Under the pieces are notes generated by a model, which saw only the letters and a list, made by a program, of their open reading frames with translations, was not told where the DNA came from and did not search any database. Made by a program: the position numbers and the translations under genes. A stretch of 64,000 nucleotides of DNA, from assembly GCA_036346225.1 (NCBI GenBank), contig JARFIW010000108.1, positions 3,100,001-3,164,000 on the forward strand, in the 5' to 3' direction. Source of the stretch: Platerodrilus igneus. Its lineage: Eukaryota > Arthropoda > Insecta > Coleoptera > Lycidae. This document shows, in pieces, positions 1 to 9,964 of this stretch (its first letter is position 1; the number at the start of each line of letters is the position of its first letter).

Positions 1-1218
1 GCCCAGGAAACGAAAGGCATTGCTATCTTAAAGAAACCCGTTGGCGATTGGCCTCATAACGTATCTGAAATAAAACTTTCTTTGGACGATATATCTGGTA
101 TAATAAATAGAACAGATCCTGGTGTTAGTGATATCGAGTTAGGGAGATTGGCTTCGAGAATAACGCACGTCAAACAACGTATCGAATTATTATCCTTATA
201 TGACGACGACCAAGCAAGCCAAGCTAAACAAAGTTTGTTGTCCGAAGTATTATTACTTGAAGGGATTGTTCTTGACAAGATTAATCCAAATGCAGACGTA
301 GATATATCGTTACCCTTTTCAAATCTCGCACTCGCTTCACCCAAATCTGTAGGAAAATCTATACCGGTATACAAATGGGGTGTTACTTTTCAAGGGTTTG
401 ATTCGCAGGTCTCTTTATCGTCTTTTCTTGACAGGATTAATGATTTCAAAATCTCTCGCGGGTGTACAGACCACGACCTATTTGTCTCAGCAGGTGACTT
501 GTTTTCGGACTTGCGTTAATATGGTACAGAAACATACGAGACCAAATTTCTACCTGGGAGGAGTTAGTTGCGTGTTTGAAACGAGACTTCCTACCTCACG
601 GTTATATTATCGACCTTTGGAACGAAATACGTAACCGAACCCAAGGTCCTGACGAAAATGTTGTTTCTTTTATTACCTCATTAAAAGCTTTATATAGCAG
701 ACTCGACAAAAAACCTTCAGAATCTGAAATTATCGATCAGTTACTTAGAAATTTAAACCCCTATTTTTCTGAACGTTTGGCATTACAGCAAATCTCTTCG
801 TTAGCCCACTTTAAAGACCTATGTCGTTCTCTTCAGGAAGTGAAGTCAAGAATTAACAAATATCGGCCCCCCCCTCCCCCCAGAGAAACAATCTGGCCTT
901 TTAGAACCTGATTTAGCTTGCCAAGCTCGAGCTTCCCATAAAGTATCTACCCTTAACGTTCCTTCTACCGTTACTAATAACGCACTTACCTGTTGGAACT
1001 GCAAGCGAAGTGGACATAACTATAATGTCTGCACATACCCCAGAAATATTTTTTGTTATGGTTGTGGTCGCTCAAATATCTACAAATCTAACTGCACCAA
1101 CTGTAATCCTAATGTATCGGGAAACTCCCGTCGAGATATTTCAAATCAGGGTGTGAATATCTCAAGGATCCAAAATCGCCCTCATCACCAAGCATTCAAC
1201 GGACCCAGACGCCAATAA
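1..1218 (+). pseudogene. Gypsy gag, frameshifted
   Basis: Structural Gag protein that would package element RNA. Frame 1 is open from the window edge to 519. The reading then continues in frame 3 (about 520-911) and returns to frame 1 across a C homopolymer at 867-874. From there it stays open to a TAA at 1216-1218. The last part contains a CCHC zinc knuckle at 991-1032 (C-X2-C-X4-H-X4-C). A second Cys-rich stretch at about 1060-1104 lacks the His and ends in CTNC. At least two frame changes mean full-length Gag is not made from this copy, unless the poly-C change is a sequencing error. A proline-rich segment sits just before the knuckle. Confidence 0.75.
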
Positions 1219-4200
1219 ACTCATATCATAAAACTACTTCTAACGTTGTACCGTCATTAAATTTATCTAACAATAATATCGCTACTGTTAATGTACAAAA
1301 TGCCTTAACTTCATTAGAGGAATTATGCTATACTACGCCAGCCGAGTGGTCTAAGTGGTTACAAACCGTCAATTCCTTTTATCATAAAAAAACTGCTGCC
1401 GTTTCACAACTTGTTAAAAAACCCTTCGATAATCGTCCACACTTATCTATCTCAATTGGTTCCTTAAATGTAGTTGCGTTATTGGATACAGGTTCTTCAT
1501 GCTCCCTTATAAATAACGAAGGTTTACATCAATTATCTAAACAAAATATCAAAATTCAAATTATTCCCGAAAAAACTTCCATAAATTTGGCTGACGATAA
1601 TCAAATACATGTAACCGGTTCCCTTAAGTTAAAAATTCGAGTAGAATCTCTTGAACGTGACGTTTTATTTTTGATTGTGCCTGCATTAGCTTATCCTTTT
1701 CTACTAGGGGTTGATTTCTGTAAACTTTTTAATCTGTCACTTTATTTCCAGGATTTTTCATGGCAAACCTCTCTTAAAACGAACTCCTGTGCATCTACAG
1801 GAATATCTAACAAAATCTCTCTTACTGATTCCCAAAATATAACTCTTAACGCTACAATCGACAAATTTCGTAAACTTAATACCTCCGAACTTGGTTGCGT
1901 TACAACTGCAACACACGTTATCTCTACAGGTGATGCCCTTCCCTTTAAGCAACGTCAATATCCCTTATCGCCTGCATTACAAAAGCATTTACATGCTGAA
2001 ATAGACAAAATGTTAGAATCTGGTGTTATCTCTCCCTCAAATTCACCTTGGACGTCTCCCGTATTACTAGTTCGGAAGAAGAATGACGAATGGCGTGTCT
2101 GTTTTGACGGCAGGAAGTTGAATTCCGTGACTGTTTCTGACGCTTACCCTCTACCTAGAACTGACTCGATTTTAAGCCGGCTTCGAAACGCAAAATTTAT
2201 CTCATCTATCGACCTTAGACAAGCTTTTTATCAGATACCTCTCGACCTATATTCTCGTCAAAAAACTGCTTTTTGTGTTCCAGGCCGAGGTCTTTTCGAA
2301 TATAATTTTTTGCCATTTGGTCTCTGTAACGCTCCACAAACTTTACAACGTACTATGGATCAAACGTTAGGTCCTATCTTACACCAGGAACGTGCCTTTG
2401 TATTTTTAGATGATATCTTAGTTATCTCAAGTTCCTTTGATGAACATATCGCCACATTAAATGAAGTTGCAGAACGCTTAAACGCAGCAGGTTTTAAGAT
2501 AAACTGGGAAAAGTGTCAATTTTGTTGTTCGTCCCTCGCATTTCTTGGTTTTATTATCGATGGGACTGGCCTACGAGCAGATCCTGCTAAAGTTGATGCT
2601 ATTACTAAATTTAAAACACCTAAGACTGTTACCGAAATCAAACGTTTAATTGGAATGATTAGCTATTATTGCATCTTTCTACCCAATCTTTCAACTATAT
2701 CTGCACCCATTACCGCTTTAATTAAAAATAAAAAGAAATCCCAAACTATCGAGTGGAATTTAGAATCCCAACAGGCTTTCGAACAAATTAAAACATTAAT
2801 CACTTCAGCACCTATCTTAATCTCACCCAATTTCGATGAGAAGTTTTTTATACAAACCGATGCCTCACTTACTGGTTTAGGTGCAATGTTATTCCAGGTA
2901 AACAATGGTTTAGAACATCCAATCGCTTATGCGAGTCGTGCCTTAACTTCTGCCGAACAAAAATACTCTGCTACCGAACGAGAATTATTGGGCGTTATCT
3001 TTGGCATCGAGAAATTTAGAGGATATGTCGAAGGTACACACTTTACCGTAATCACTGATTGTGCAGCCCTCACGTGGCTTAATAACTTGAAACAACCCGC
3101 AGGTCGTTTGGCAAGATGGAACTTGCGTATATCTCTATTCACTTTTGATGTTAGGCATAGGCCTGGCAAATTAAATATCGTACCTGATGCCTTATCTCGT
3201 GATGTCGTTTCTCTTAACCTTCCAAATTTAATTCTGGATACCTGGTACCTCAATATGATTAAAAAAGTTTCCGATAACCCCGACAAATTTCCTACCTTTC
3301 GGGTAACTAATAATAGACTATATAAATTTGTAACTTCGTCCCCGCATAAAATATCAAATATCCCTGAATGGAAACTTGTCGTGCCCACTGCAAATCGCAG
3401 TGGGGTGCTTAAATTATGTCACGATGATCCCATAGCTGCACACCTTGGTGTTACAAAAACTCTCGCTAAAATATCTGAATTATATTACTGGCCCACACTG
3501 AAGCAATCTGTTTGTCGCTATATTAAGAGCTGTATAATTTGTGGTTCCCATAAGAGTTCACAAGACGCTCGCCCTGGTTTAATGGGTAACTTTAAGCGTG
3601 TATCTTATCCCTTTCAATTAATATCGCTTGACTTATTAGGACCTCTCCCCCGATCGAAAAGAGGTAATCAATATCTTTTAGTCGTTACCGATTGGTTTTC
3701 TAAATTTGTTATGGTGCAACCCTTACGTAAAGCTACTTCCGCTGCTATAATTAAATTCCTAGAACAAAACGTCTTTCTTATCTTTGGTGTCCCCCAGATT
3801 ATTCTTTGTGACAATGATGCACAATTTATCTCTAAAGATTTTCAGAATTTCGTTAAAAGTTATAAAGTACAAAAAATTTGGTTTAACGCAAAATATCACC
3901 CCCAAGTAAACCCTACCGAGAGAGTAAATAGAGTTTTAATTACCGCTATCTCTTCCTATATTAATTCAGACCATACTACATGGGATGAACATATCTTTGT
4001 AATTGCTCAAGCTTTGCGTACATCTAAACACGAAGCCACCCAATTCACTCCGTCATTTCTTGTTTTTGGAAGATATACCCCAATCGATGGGAGTTACTAT
4101 GGTTTAGTGCCTGACGATACTAACGTAATCGAATTTGACGATAAAGTACGTTGGGACAAAGACCAACAGTCATTGCCTTCTATCTTTAACGACGTTAGAA

Positions 4201-4481
4201 AAAATTTGTTAAAAGCTTACGAAAAGAGCAAGGACCATTATAACTTACGTAAACGAAATATTTCCTTCGCCTTGGGCGAACAAGTTTGGAAAAAGAATTA
4301 TGTCTTATCGGATGCATCTAAGAAATTTTCTTCAAAATTAGCCCCTAAATTCATTCTTTGTAAGGTCACTCGCGTCATTAGTCCCCTTATCTACGAGCTT
4401 CAGGATGCTGAAGGAAAACGCCAAGGCAGGTGGCATATTAAAGACCTTAAGCCATTCTCTGCCGACCCAAATGCTAATTAA
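1113..4481 (+). CDS. pol: Gypsy Pol polyprotein (protease, RT, RNase H, integrase), intact
   Basis: Polyprotein that would mature, copy and integrate the element. The frame is open without a stop from 1113 to the TAA at 4479-4481, lies -1 relative to the last gag segment and overlaps it by about 105 nt. It has no early ATG, which fits -1 ribosomal frameshifting. Counting residues from codon 1482: protease DTGSS at 2-6; RT with FLDD at about 308-311; RNase H with the TDAS acidic site near 460; integrase HHCC zinc finger at about 647-692; catalytic D717, D777 and E813 (DD35E spacing); and a C-terminal GPY/F-like region. All key residues are present, so this copy decayed little and may be fairly recent. 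The neighbouring gag is broken, so the element could move only with Gag supplied by another copy. Confidence 0.92.
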   Translation, partial: CIGKLPSRYFKSGCEYLKDPKSPSSPSIQRTQTPINSYHKTTSNVVPSLNLSNNNIATVNVQNALTSLEELCYTTPAEWSKWLQTVNSFYHKKTAAVSQLVKKPFDNRPHLSISIGSLNVVALLDTGSSCSLINNEGLHQLSKQNIKIQIIPEKTSINLADDNQIHVTGSLKLKIRVESLERDVLFLIVPALAYPFLLGVDFCKLFNLSLYFQDFSWQTSLKTNSCASTGISNKISLTDSQNITLNATIDKFRKLNTSELGCVTTATHVISTGDALPFKQRQYPLSPALQKHLHAEIDKMLESGVISPSNSPWTSPVLLVRKKNDEWRVCFDGRKLNSVTVSDAYPLPRTDSILSRLRNAKFISSIDLRQAFYQIPLDLYSRQKTAFCVPGRGLFEYNFLPFGLCNAPQTLQRTMDQTLGPILHQERAFVFLDDILVISSSFDEHIATLNEVAERLNAAGFKINWEKCQFCCSSLAFLGFIIDGTGLRADPAKVDAITKFKTPKTVTEIKRLIGMISYYCIFLPNLSTISAPITALIKNKKKSQTIEWNLESQQAFEQIKTLITSAPILISPNFDEKFFIQTDASLTGLGAMLFQVNNGLEHPIAYASRALTSAEQKYSATERELLGVIFGIEKFRGYVEGTHFTVITDCAALTWLNNLKQPAGRLARWNLRISLFTFDVRHRPGKLNIVPDALSRDVVSLNLPNLILDTWYLNMIKKVSDNPDKFPTFRVTNNRLYKFVTSSPHKISNIPEWKLVVPTANRSGVLKLCHDDPIAAHLGVTKTLAKISELYYWPTLKQSVCRYIKSCIICGSHKSSQDARPGLMGNFKRVSYPFQLISLDLLGPLPRSKRGNQYLLVVTDWFSKFVMVQPLRKATSAAIIKFLEQNVFLIFGVPQIILCDNDAQFISKDFQNFVKSYKVQKIWFNAKYHPQVNPTERVNRVLITAISSYINSDHTTWDEHIFVIAQALRTSKHEATQFTPSFLVFGRYTPIDGSYYGLVPDDTNVIEFDDKVRWDKDQQSLPSIFNDVRKNLLKAYEKSKDHYNLRKRNISFALGEQVWKKNYVLSDASKKFSSKLAPKFILCKVTRVISPLIYELQDAEGKRQGRWHIKDLKPFSADPNAN

Positions 4482-6142
4482 GTTTTCCACGTTCCATTCT
4501 CCTCACGATTTACCTAATATTTTTCTGTTTTCACCATCAATTAGTTAACTTTAATTACTTATTTCTTCTCTTATACACCTACGTTTTATACGTTTAACTC
4601 ATTTACCTTAAACCCTTTGCTTCTGGTTGACTTTTCCTTGACCATACCGTTACTTATATATCACTTCATTCTCTACACCCCCCCAATATAACTCTATCGT
4701 TTCATTTAATTAACCCTTCAACTTTTCCTACTACATATTGTTCGGTCTTTAGTATTTCTCATATATGGTTTAATTGTGTGGTAATTGTCGTAACTTTGGT
4801 TGAAATAACTCATTGAATTTTTATGATTGGTTTTAGCTGATGTTGAGTGGATGATTTTTTTCTTTGGGCCAACATAGGAGTCATGACCTATGCCATTGTA
4901 AGAAATAGTTCATATTCGCAGTTGCAAAAACTAGGACTACCTATTCCATGTGTTTTTCTTCTGAATTATTGCAGTCGCCTACATTATACTACATCATTAT
5001 TTCTTTCTTTTTCTATTAAATCTACATAACTTATAAACTTTTTTTTCATTGTTTTTTATTGAACTTTGTGGTGAGGTGCTATTGCTTCTTAATGTTATCT
5101 TATTAAATTCTCGGTTGTTTTAACATATGGGGACAGTGTATCTGTATTTAACTGCTTATAATTGGGCTTTTGTGTGTGTTTAGGGTGCTACCGATTTGAA
5201 ATACTACCTTAAAACAGTTTGTTTTGTGTGTTTGTATCTGTAATGATACCTTTAAGTTGTCGTGTCTACCTTTGTCTGATTTTCTTATCGTAGTCGAAGC
5301 ACTCGTTAGGAAAATGATCGTACTAGTTCTCTTAGGAGCCTAGTGAATTTTAAAAATGTGTATACCTTATCTTGTCGGATTAATATCGCAGGTGGTCCTT
5401 CAGACTGCGCTGTGTTTAATAGGGACAACTCTCTACCTTCTCTCGGACGCTTGTCCAAAAACTATACTTTTTTCTTAACCCGCTATCTCCGCTATGCCTT
5501 ATTTTTCTTTCGGTGGACCTGTTCTTGTCCCGGAACACCCGTCTGCCACATAAGAATGATGTTCCCTCATTCCGAGCTACTGACCACACTGGTTGGTTGA
5601 GTAGCGCTTTGCTATCCACCTTTCCCTCTGTCGCTTTTGCTCAATGCGAACCCTTCCTCTACTTTCTTCTACCTGGAAGTGTCTCTTATGCACTCCAAAA
5701 AACCAACCTCCTTCTTTTTTACCGTTCCTGTTTCTCTACTGCCTTTTCATTTCTGTTAGTCACCGTTTGGTTGCGCGGGAGGTTTTCACAGACACCTGGA
5801 CCATGTCTCTGCGAATCTTTCGTGGGGTCATGCGGTGCCGCTGTCAGTGCATGGGCTCTGGCAGTGAAAGTATGTATGAGTGTGTGAATGTGTGAGTGAA
5901 TGAGTATATATGTTGTTATATACCGTGTGGATATCGGGTGATAGTATCACCGATATCGATTATCGCCGGGTGCAGGAATGCACCCAAATGTCTTTGCCGG
6001 TCTCTCGTGCCGTTTATTGCAAACGGATCTGCTTCACAGGTTTCTCTTTTTAGAGGGCACGAGTCAATCCCATTTAAACGGCTCTACTGGAGCCACTCTA
6101 TTGTTGTTATTCATTGTCTTGGGTAATAACTAGGCCAATATC
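4482..6142. other. Non-coding stretch downstream of pol
   Basis: T-rich DNA with only short overlapping ORFs (the longest about 124 codons, 5513-5887), none of which I recognise. Two neighbouring frames are both open at 5416-5890, which argues against real coding. A short purine run followed by TGTATCTG at 5127-5144 could be a polypurine tract and LTR start for the Gypsy element, but no matching second LTR is in the window. Confidence 0.4.
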
Positions 6143-6545
6143 TTTGTCTTCTTTATTATCTTTGACAATACCCTTAGTTTTAATATCGTTATCTTACTGA
6201 TTACCTTTAATAATAACTTTAGTTTAGTCTCGTTATCTTACTGACTACCTTTAGTAATAATTTTGGTTTAATTTCTTGTTATCTTACCGACTACTGTTAG
6301 GAATGACTTCGAGTTATTTCGCGTTATCTTACCGGTTATCTTTAGTAATAACCTTTATTTGAATTCATGTTACTTTACCTACTATCTCTTATAATCACTT
6401 TAGCTTAATAACGTGTTATCTTATCGAGTATCTCAAATAATAACTAAAGCTTAATACCGTTATCTTATTCATTACCTTTGAGGATAACAACTTAAGCTTA
6501 ATATCATTATTTTATCTATTATCTTTAACATCAATTTGAGATCTT
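6143..6545. repeat. Minisatellite, about 45-bp unit, 8-9 diverged copies
   Basis: The motif GTTATCTTACYGA recurs at 6188, 6232, 6278, 6323, 6369, 6415, 6459 and 6505, a spacing of 44-46 bp. Each unit continues with a variant of TACCTTTAGTAATAACTTTA. Copies differ at roughly a fifth of positions, so the array is old. Confidence 0.85.
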
Positions 6546-7205
6546 GTTTTATCTTTTTATCGTCCTAACGTGTGGTATATATGACCAGACGTGGAATTAT
6601 TTTTTCTGAAATTTAAGTGAAAAGCTAACCCGATTTAGAAATGTAATTTGTTAGGTTAGCATATAAGGATTTAGTTGGTGGTACTTTTGGTAAATTTGTT
6701 GATTCACAACTATGTCATGGACAAGTTTTAAATGTGCATCGTTGGAAAACCAAAGTACCAGTAACAAAATTTGCTAGAGTGCAGAGTGACTCACTCTATG
6801 AACATTTTAAATTTGGGCACTTCTTGCCAAAAGAAGAATAGTTTTGTTGCAACACTCATGTGTGTTTGCACATAAGAACTTTATGTTAGCTTTAGTTAGA
6901 TAGGTTTAGATAGTTTAGGCGACTTGTCGCACCCGTGTTAGTTTAAGTAGTGTTTCATGCTCCCCGACAAATTTGTGCTGTCGATAATTAGTGTAGTCAA
7001 AGACTATCGGGCTACCTATTCCGTTTCCTGGTACTTCGGTAGACGTGTTATCGGTCGAAAAAACCAGGTGGCGCCTTATATAAACATTTTGTAGGTTTTA
7101 AGTTAGGGTTTATGTAGGGTAGTTAGGATTTAGATTTTAAGCTGTTACTGTGCTAACAGACTTTTTCTTTTTTTTAAGTTTTTTCTTTTGTGGCTTTGTC
7201 GCGAT
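6546..7205. other. Non-coding stretch with a TATA-like box
   Basis: No gene recognised. TATATAAAC at 7077-7085 follows a GC-rich GGCGCC and looks like a core promoter, possibly of an LTR whose edges I cannot define. A long T-rich tract precedes the LTR at 7206. Confidence 0.35.
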
Positions 7206-7955
7206 TGTTACGTGCCATTGCACTTAAACAGTGTTTTTAGGTTAAGTTTTTATGTATGGAAGTTTCGCGGCATAAATTCAAATACGCGGTGCGCGGGAAT
7301 TTTAAATGAACTAGGCGGTACTTCCGTACGTCAGAGTAGTGCATTTGCGCAGTGTGCTTATCCCTAGAGGGGCAGAGCAATACTAGACAAGGGGGGGAGA
7401 GTTTTCCGGTTCTCTCGCAAGAACGTGGCTTTTTACCGGGTATCGTCGAGTTAAGTGCTCGTTTTTGTCTCTGGTAACGTATCGTTAGGGTTACCTATGT
7501 AGTTCCCTGCCTAATTATCTTTGTTTGTCTACCTCATACCTTTTCCTGTCCAATCCCTACATAGGTAAGACATCTGCCGCCACCTAGGCATACCGATCTT
7601 CACGTCTGTGGATGAAGGCCTCATGTCTACCTTAGCTGGCCGGAGCTAATCCGTACGCATTTGAGAGCGTCGACGTGTCATCTCTAATTCCTCCGGGAGG
7701 AGCCCCGACTGGACTTGGCTAGAGGCCTACCCGAGCGCAACTTCGGGCGAACGCAGGATTTCTGATGTAAGTAATCCTTTACTTAATTTGTGTGCTTTAT
7801 TCTTTGTGTTTGAATTATGGAACTTTTCGTAGTATTACGCAATATCTGGCACGTCATTAGTAGTTGACCGCGCCCAAATCTGTATAAGAATTAGCGCTGC
7901 CAACTGCTGATAGTGTATATTAAACCTCGCTTCCGGGGTTGCATTTATAGAACTT
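7206..7955 (+). repeat. LTR, family L1 (copy 1)
   Basis: Starts with TGTTACGTGCC, shared with copies at 23115 (minus) and 60872 (plus); the sequence upstream of that point differs in all three. Other shared blocks are an internal CTACATAGGTA-type motif and the promoter region ending GCGCTRCCAACTGC. A TATA box lies at 7883-7889. The 3' edge is uncertain because the copies diverge after the promoter. It is probably the 3' LTR of a Gypsy element or a solo LTR; the lack of a purine tract upstream weakens the link to the pol at 1113-4481. Confidence 0.75.
7883..7889 (+). promoter_or_regulatory. TATA box of L1 LTR copy 1
   Basis: TATAAGA in the context CAAATCTGTATAAG, aligned with TATAAAAA in the copy at 61538. 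Confidence 0.6.
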
Positions 7956-7957
7956 TT

Positions 7958-8312
7958 TTATATGTAACCACGGCGCGAATGTAAGAGGCTTCGAATTAAG
8001 ATGGCTTTATAGCTACTGGTAAGAGATGTTTTTCAATCCTTGTTCGATTCGTACACACGATCGCCATAATTTTAGGTTTTACGGTTTTCTGTTTGGGGCG
8101 GTTTATCCACCCTTAATAAAACTTGTAAGGAATTCGCATTACCATGGTTCTGTAGATGCTGGTAATAGGTATTTTTTAAATCTAGTTCGATTCGCACACG
8201 CGATCGCAATATTTGCAGATTTTAAGTTCTCTGCTTGAGGGTGGCTTTTCTAGCCTTAGGACGGCTTGTGAGGAATTTGCACTGGTATGGCTCTATAGCT
8301 AGTAGTAAGACT
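7958..8312. repeat. 143-bp tandem repeat, about 2.5 units
   Basis: Matching blocks ATGGCTTTATAGCT (8001), ATGGTTCTGTAGAT (8144) and ATGGCTCTATAGCT (8287) are exactly 143 bp apart. The intervening units share TCGATTCGYACACRCGATCG and AAGGAATTYGCA. A partial unit precedes 8001. The array abuts the LTR that ends near 7955. Confidence 0.85.
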
Positions 8313-8490
8313 AACTCCTTTAGCTGTTAAGAAATTATTTTGATGTAGTTTGCAACTTTTCTAAAAAGACTGCTGGAAAAAATGGCCGCTAAAAATTTGC
8401 TGTTAACTTCATAGCGTTGACTTACCAAGCGTACATATACAAGTAAGATGACTGGTAGAGCTGCAAGGCGCAGACCGTGTAAAAGATGGT

Positions 8491-8962
8491 AGTAGAGGAT
8501 GGGGCCGGTCCTAGCGCATTTCTCCTCACTCCTCCTCCTCGATTCTCTTCCACCCGATCCACCGATCCTCCTCCACACAATCCACCTATCCTCCTCCACC
8601 CGATCCACCTATCCTCTTCCACCCGATCAACCGACATAAGACATAAGACTTTATAGTGGGAATTTACATGTAAAAACCTAGGTTAGATATGAATCGGGAA
8701 GATTGGTGGCTCGGGTGGATCGGTGGCTCTGTCCCAGGATCAGTGGATCGGGGGGAGGAAAATCGAGGAGGAGTGAGGAGCATCGGTGGATCGGGTGGAG
8801 GAGGATCGGTGGATCGGGTGGAGGCGGATTCGTGGATCGGGTGGAGGAGGATTGGTGGATCGGGTGGAAGAAGATCTGTGTATCGGGCGGAGGAGGATCG
8901 GTGTATCGGCTGGAGGAGGATCGAGGAGGAGGAGTTAACTAGAACCGGCCCCATCCTCTACT
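8491..8962. mobile_element. Foldback element with inverted minisatellite arms
   Basis: Termini are inverted repeats: AGTAGAGGATGGGGCCGG at 8491-8508 and its complement ending at 8962. Inside each terminus lies an array of a GGATCGGTGGATCGGGTGG-type unit of about 24 bp, on the minus strand at about 8510-8637 and on the plus strand at about 8700-8935. A short unique loop (about 8640-8700) separates the arms. Non-coding; the ORFs across the arms are by-products of the repeat. I could not settle the target duplication. Confidence 0.8.
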
Positions 8963-9132
8963 GATAGTTGGATGTAGTAGAAGAGATTCTGAAAGAACGA
9001 CAGATGAGGAGCCTGGGCAATAGACGAGCATGCTAAATACGATGTATGAATGTTGCAGAGGCAAAGGAAGTGTAAGGTACCGAGGGAAGTGGAGAAAAAT
9101 TGTGATTAGTGCTGGGAGTAAAAGAAGATGTG

Positions 9133-9409
9133 CTATAGTCCATTCGCTATAACTTTAGGATGACGTCGAATGTAGTAATGAAGTGTTGACAACTGTAAAC
9201 TTATGAATACTTAGAATAACGCTTGGAGGATATTGTCATTTAACACAATAAAAGTTGGCAGTTCTGTTCGGTGTTGCCACCAATTCTTCTTGCCAATGGA
9301 AACATTCATTTATTTTTCATTAAATACGCTAGAATTTACACTAACTTTGGCAATGTCGCATTTTAACCAATTACGATGTCATCCTATAGTTAAAACGAAT
9401 GAACTATAG
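9133..9409. mobile_element. MITE, 277 bp, with about 34-bp terminal inverted repeats
   Basis: The left end, CTATAGTCCATTCG followed by a TAACTTTAGGATGACG block, matches the reverse complement of the right end, which finishes CGAATGAACTATAG at 9409. The inside is AT-rich and non-coding. No transposase is present, so it would depend on another element. The superfamily cannot be assigned from the ends alone. Confidence 0.7.
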
Positions 9410-9482
9410 GTTTGGTTACCCCGAAAGGGAATACCGTGATTGGTGTGTATGTTGTTGCTGTCGAACTTGTTTATTTTTCATG
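9410..9482. other. Spacer between the MITE and the pogo-like element
   Basis: Short unremarkable stretch; no feature seen. Confidence 0.5.
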
Positions 9483-9832
9483 TAGGAGGGGGGGGGAGTC
9501 CCCTAGCCCCGGACGGCACCTGGTACCGGACACTTGCATTATAAATCAGAAACATGCAACGCCATCCCAGTTATTCATTGCAAACGATAGCGTGAGACAT
9601 TACTACGCAGTTTCCACTTGGGGAGCAAGCAGTAAGGCGCCAGTTGGGATTTATGACGGTTGATTGCACGTTTACGCGCGAAAGTGAAGCACGTGGTGAA
9701 CTTAATTCGCTGGTAAAGTGAAGACATTAATTAAAAGTGACTAAGGGTAACAGTTTTACTATTAATTGGTAAGTTCTGGTCGCATTTTAACACTTAAACT
9801 AGGGACAACTCAACCACGATTCTTCATTTTTG

Positions 9833-9840
9833 TATATAAA
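9833..9840 (+). promoter_or_regulatory. TATA box of the pogo-like transposase
   Basis: TATATAAA about 30 bp upstream of a GGACAGTTG initiator-like site and 125 bp before the ATG at 9965. A splice-acceptor-like TTTGTTTCAG at about 9946-9955 suggests a 5' UTR intron. Confidence 0.5.
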
Positions 9841-9964
9841 GTGACTTCTGCAAGCCTCTTGCACCGGACAGTTGTTTTTACCGTAAAACTGGACACGAAG
9901 AATTTAAGATTAAGACATCGCAATTGAAGTTATAGTTAGGTTTATTTGTTTCAGGTGTTAATTA

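Larger units (their letters stand above)
1..4481 (+). mobile_element. Ty3/Gypsy LTR retrotransposon, gag-pol portion (5' end outside window)
   Basis: Gag remnants, a zinc knuckle, and then protease, reverse transcriptase, RNase H and integrase follow in the order typical of Ty3/Gypsy elements. The window opens inside gag, so the 5' LTR and primer-binding site are not visible. No envelope-like ORF is recognisable after pol. The 3' boundary is unclear: an LTR starts at 7206, but 2.7 kb of non-coding DNA separates it from pol and no purine tract precedes it. Confidence 0.9.

Noticed and set aside
5343..5895. Overlapping hydrophobic ORFs that might be a Gypsy envelope gene
   Set aside because: Too short, mutually overlapping in three frames, with no furin site, signal peptide plus anchor, or known envelope motif.
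8422..8964. Several ORFs rich in Gly, Asp, Arg and Val on both strands
   Set aside because: They are translations of the 24-bp minisatellite arms of the foldback element; all frames look open because the unit length is a multiple of three.
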